Origin: Pseudomonadota bacterium
GTDB taxonomy: Bacteria; Pseudomonadota; Alphaproteobacteria; Rhizobiales; Kaistiaceae
Assembly (NCBI GenBank): GCA_023433185.1
Contig: JAEZEN010000178.1
Location: 1 to 16,245 of the forward strand
Direction: 5' to 3'
DNA: 16,245 nucleotides
Position 1 is the stretch's first letter; each line of letters starts with the position of its first letter. The notes under the pieces were generated by a model, which searched no databases, was not told where the DNA came from, and saw only the letters and a list, made by a program, of their open reading frames with translations. Of the stretch, positions 14,851-16,245 are shown piece after piece. The translations under genes and the position numbers were made by a program.

Positions 14851-15650
14851 TCCCGCGGCTCGCCGCCTGGGGGCTGCCGGGCATCCCCGAAGTCCAGGCG
14901 GGGGACGACCTCGCGACCCTCCTCGGCGACGCGATCCTCGCCACGGCCGCCGCGGACCCGGAACTCGCGGCGCGCGATGGCGACATCCTCGTCGTCACCT
15001 CAAAGATCGTGTCGAAGGCCGAGGGCCGGCAGGTCCCGGTCGCGGACCGCGAGCGCGCCATCGCCGAGGAGACGGTGCGGATCGTCGCCGAGCGGCCGAC
15101 GCCTTCCGGCGGCGTGACGCGGATCGTCGAGAACCCTCAGGGCCTGGTGCTGGCTGCGGCCGGCGTCGATACCTCGAACGTCCCCGAGGGGACGGCCCTC
15201 CGCCTTCCCCAGGACCCCGACCATTCGGCACTGGCGCTCTGCACGGCGCTTCGAACGCGTCTCGGCGTGACCCTCGGCATCGTCATCACCGACACCGTCG
15301 GTCGTCCATGGCGGATTGGCCAGACCGACATCGCCATCGGTGCCGCGGGCGTCATGGTCGCCGAGGACTTCCGCGGGCGGGTCGACGCCAACGGGCATTC
15401 CCTCGCCGTCACCGTCACCGTGATCGCCGACGAGATCGCCGCAGCGGCGGAACTGGTCAAGGGCAAGACGCGGCGGATCCCTGCCGCGATGGTGCGGGGC
15501 CTGGGCCACGTCGTCGCCGGTCTCGAGGCGCCGGGGGCGCGTTCGCTGGTCAGGCCGAGCGAAGAGGACATGTTCCGCCTCGGCTCGGACGAGGCCTTCC
15601 GCCTCGGCTATGAGGCGGCGATGGAAGAGCGGCTGGTGCGGCGAGGATGA
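14847..15650 (+). CDS. cofE: Coenzyme F420-0:L-glutamate ligase
   Basis: This 267-residue protein matches the single-domain CofE length. CofE adds L-glutamate residues to F420-0 using GTP, giving the gamma-glutamyl tail of F420. Family motifs are GDDL near the N-terminus, [13 protein letters not shown] (49-61), the [10 protein letters not shown] and LPQDPDHSA segments, and [21 protein letters not shown] (about 148-168, with Asp149). Mycobacterial FbiB fuses this domain to a nitroreductase-like half; that half is absent here. The ATG overlaps the fgd stop by 4 bases, so the two are translationally coupled. A periplasmic binding protein starts 4 bases after the stop. No other F420 biosynthesis gene (cofC, cofD, fbiC/cofGH) is in the window; they may lie elsewhere or be absent. 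Confidence 0.93.
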   Translation: MIPRLAAWGLPGIPEVQAGDDLATLLGDAILATAAADPELAARDGDILVVTSKIVSKAEGRQVPVADRERAIAEETVRIVAERPTPSGGVTRIVENPQGLVLAAAGVDTSNVPEGTALRLPQDPDHSALALCTALRTRLGVTLGIVITDTVGRPWRIGQTDIAIGAAGVMVAEDFRGRVDANGHSLAVTVTVIADEIAAAAELVKGKTRRIPAAMVRGLGHVVAGLEAPGARSLVRPSEEDMFRLGSDEAFRLGYEAAMEERLVRRG

Positions 15651-15654
15651 GGCG

Positions 15655-16245
15655 GTGACGCGAGGCACACGACACCTGGGACTGGTCACCCTGGCGGGGC
15701 TTGCGGCCATGGCGATGACGACGGCCGGGCACGCCTTTCCCCTCTCCCTCGACAATTGCGGGTTCCCCGTCGAGATCGCGAAGCCGCCGGAGCGCGTGGT
15801 GGCGATCAAGTCGACGGCGGTGGAGACGCTGCTGGCCCTCGGCCTCGCCGGCCGCATGGTCGGCCGTGCCTTCGAGGACGGGCCGCTGCCCGCCGCGTGG
15901 CAGGCCGACGCCGATGCCGTGCCGGTCCTTTCCGACAGGCTGCCGTCGCACGAGATCGTGCTCGAGGTCGAGCCGGACTTCATCTATGGCGGCTGGGAGA
16001 GCAACTTCGTCGCCGACGGGGCGGGCGCGCGCGCCGCGCTCGACGGGCTCGACATCGCCACCTATGTCGCCCCCGCCGCCTGCAAGACGCCGCCCTACAA
16101 GCCGGTCCACCTCACCTACGAGGACATCTTCGCCGCGATCGAGGAAGTCGGGCGCATCTTCGGCGTCGAGTACCGCGCCGCAGCCCTCGTCGCCGAACAG
16201 CGCGCCATGCTCGCGACGCAGCCGGCGCCGCAGCGGCGGGCGGCG
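15655..16245 (+). CDS. Periplasmic binding protein of a putative F420-0/metal-chelate ABC importer, partial
   Basis: The gene starts at GTG 15655, 4 bases after cofE, and is still open at the right edge after 197 codons. The N-terminus is a signal peptide: basic (TRGTRH), hydrophobic (LGLVTLAGLAAMAMTTAG), then AGHA at 24-27 as the cleavage site. The mature part belongs to the Fe3+-siderophore/cobalamin-type (BtuF/FhuD) binding family: PPERVVAIKSTAVETLLALGLAGRMVG, then LPSHEIVLEVEPDFIYGGWESN (GWESN at 113-117). DNCG (33-36), GGWESN and the PAACKTPPY stretch recall the subfamily proposed as F420-0 binding proteins (TIGR03868), as I remember it. Immediate linkage to fgd and cofE is the main support for that reading. 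The permease and ATPase should lie just to the right. The alternative is an iron-siderophore or corrinoid binding protein. Confidence 0.75.
   Translation, partial: MTRGTRHLGLVTLAGLAAMAMTTAGHAFPLSLDNCGFPVEIAKPPERVVAIKSTAVETLLALGLAGRMVGRAFEDGPLPAAWQADADAVPVLSDRLPSHEIVLEVEPDFIYGGWESNFVADGAGARAALDGLDIATYVAPAACKTPPYKPVHLTYEDIFAAIEEVGRIFGVEYRAAALVAEQRAMLATQPAPQRRAA

Overview
The window is high-GC throughout, with long GC-rich reading frames, many ATGA/TGATG start-stop overlaps and a twin-arginine exported binding protein. This looks like an alphaproteobacterium (Rhizobiales or Rhodospirillales-like). The taxon is inferred from style and gene content; no marker gene is present. No tRNA, rRNA, CRISPR array, insertion sequence or phage gene was seen.

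Layout. (1) Bases 1-1792: the 3' end of a GMC-type FAD oxidoreductase, a NIPSNAP-family gene broken by an in-frame TAG, and a complete class I bacterial cytochrome P450, all on the plus strand. (2) Bases 1793-2183: the longest non-coding stretch, holding a sigma70-like promoter overlapped by a strong palindrome (TTGACC-N4-GGTCAA), a second degenerate copy 33 bp upstream, and a leader of about 240 nt with a possible small ORF and a hairpin. (3) Bases 2184-11042: a tight eight-gene plus-strand operon for nucleoside uptake and breakdown. It encodes a BMP-family binding protein, a double-domain ABC ATPase, two permeases, a VOC-fold protein, a thymidine/pyrimidine-nucleoside phosphorylase, an inosine-uridine-type nucleoside hydrolase and an amidohydrolase/deaminase. 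(4) Bases 11088-13702: a minus-strand operon of a luciferase-like (LLM) oxidoreductase and two short-chain dehydrogenases. (5) Bases 13852-16245: a plus-strand operon, divergent from (4), of an F420-dependent glucose-6-phosphate dehydrogenase (FGD), coenzyme F420-0:L-glutamate ligase (CofE) and the start of a periplasmic binding protein resembling the proposed F420-0 importer.

How the parts may fit. The nucleoside operon would import nucleosides, split them to bases and sugars by phosphorolysis and hydrolysis, and deaminate a product. FGD would reduce F420 at the expense of glucose-6-phosphate, and CofE would add the glutamate tail that retains F420 in the cell. The LLM enzyme transcribed head to head with FGD is a plausible F420H2 (or FMN) user. 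A similar palindrome lies upstream of the nucleoside operon and between the LLM and FGD operons. It closely resembles the RutR site known from E. coli pyrimidine control (TTGACCA-NN-TGGTCAA), suggesting that nucleoside catabolism and the F420 module share a regulator. The most notable signal is therefore a compact F420 tailing/salvage-and-reduction cassette in a proteobacterial-looking genome, possibly wired to nucleobase sensing.
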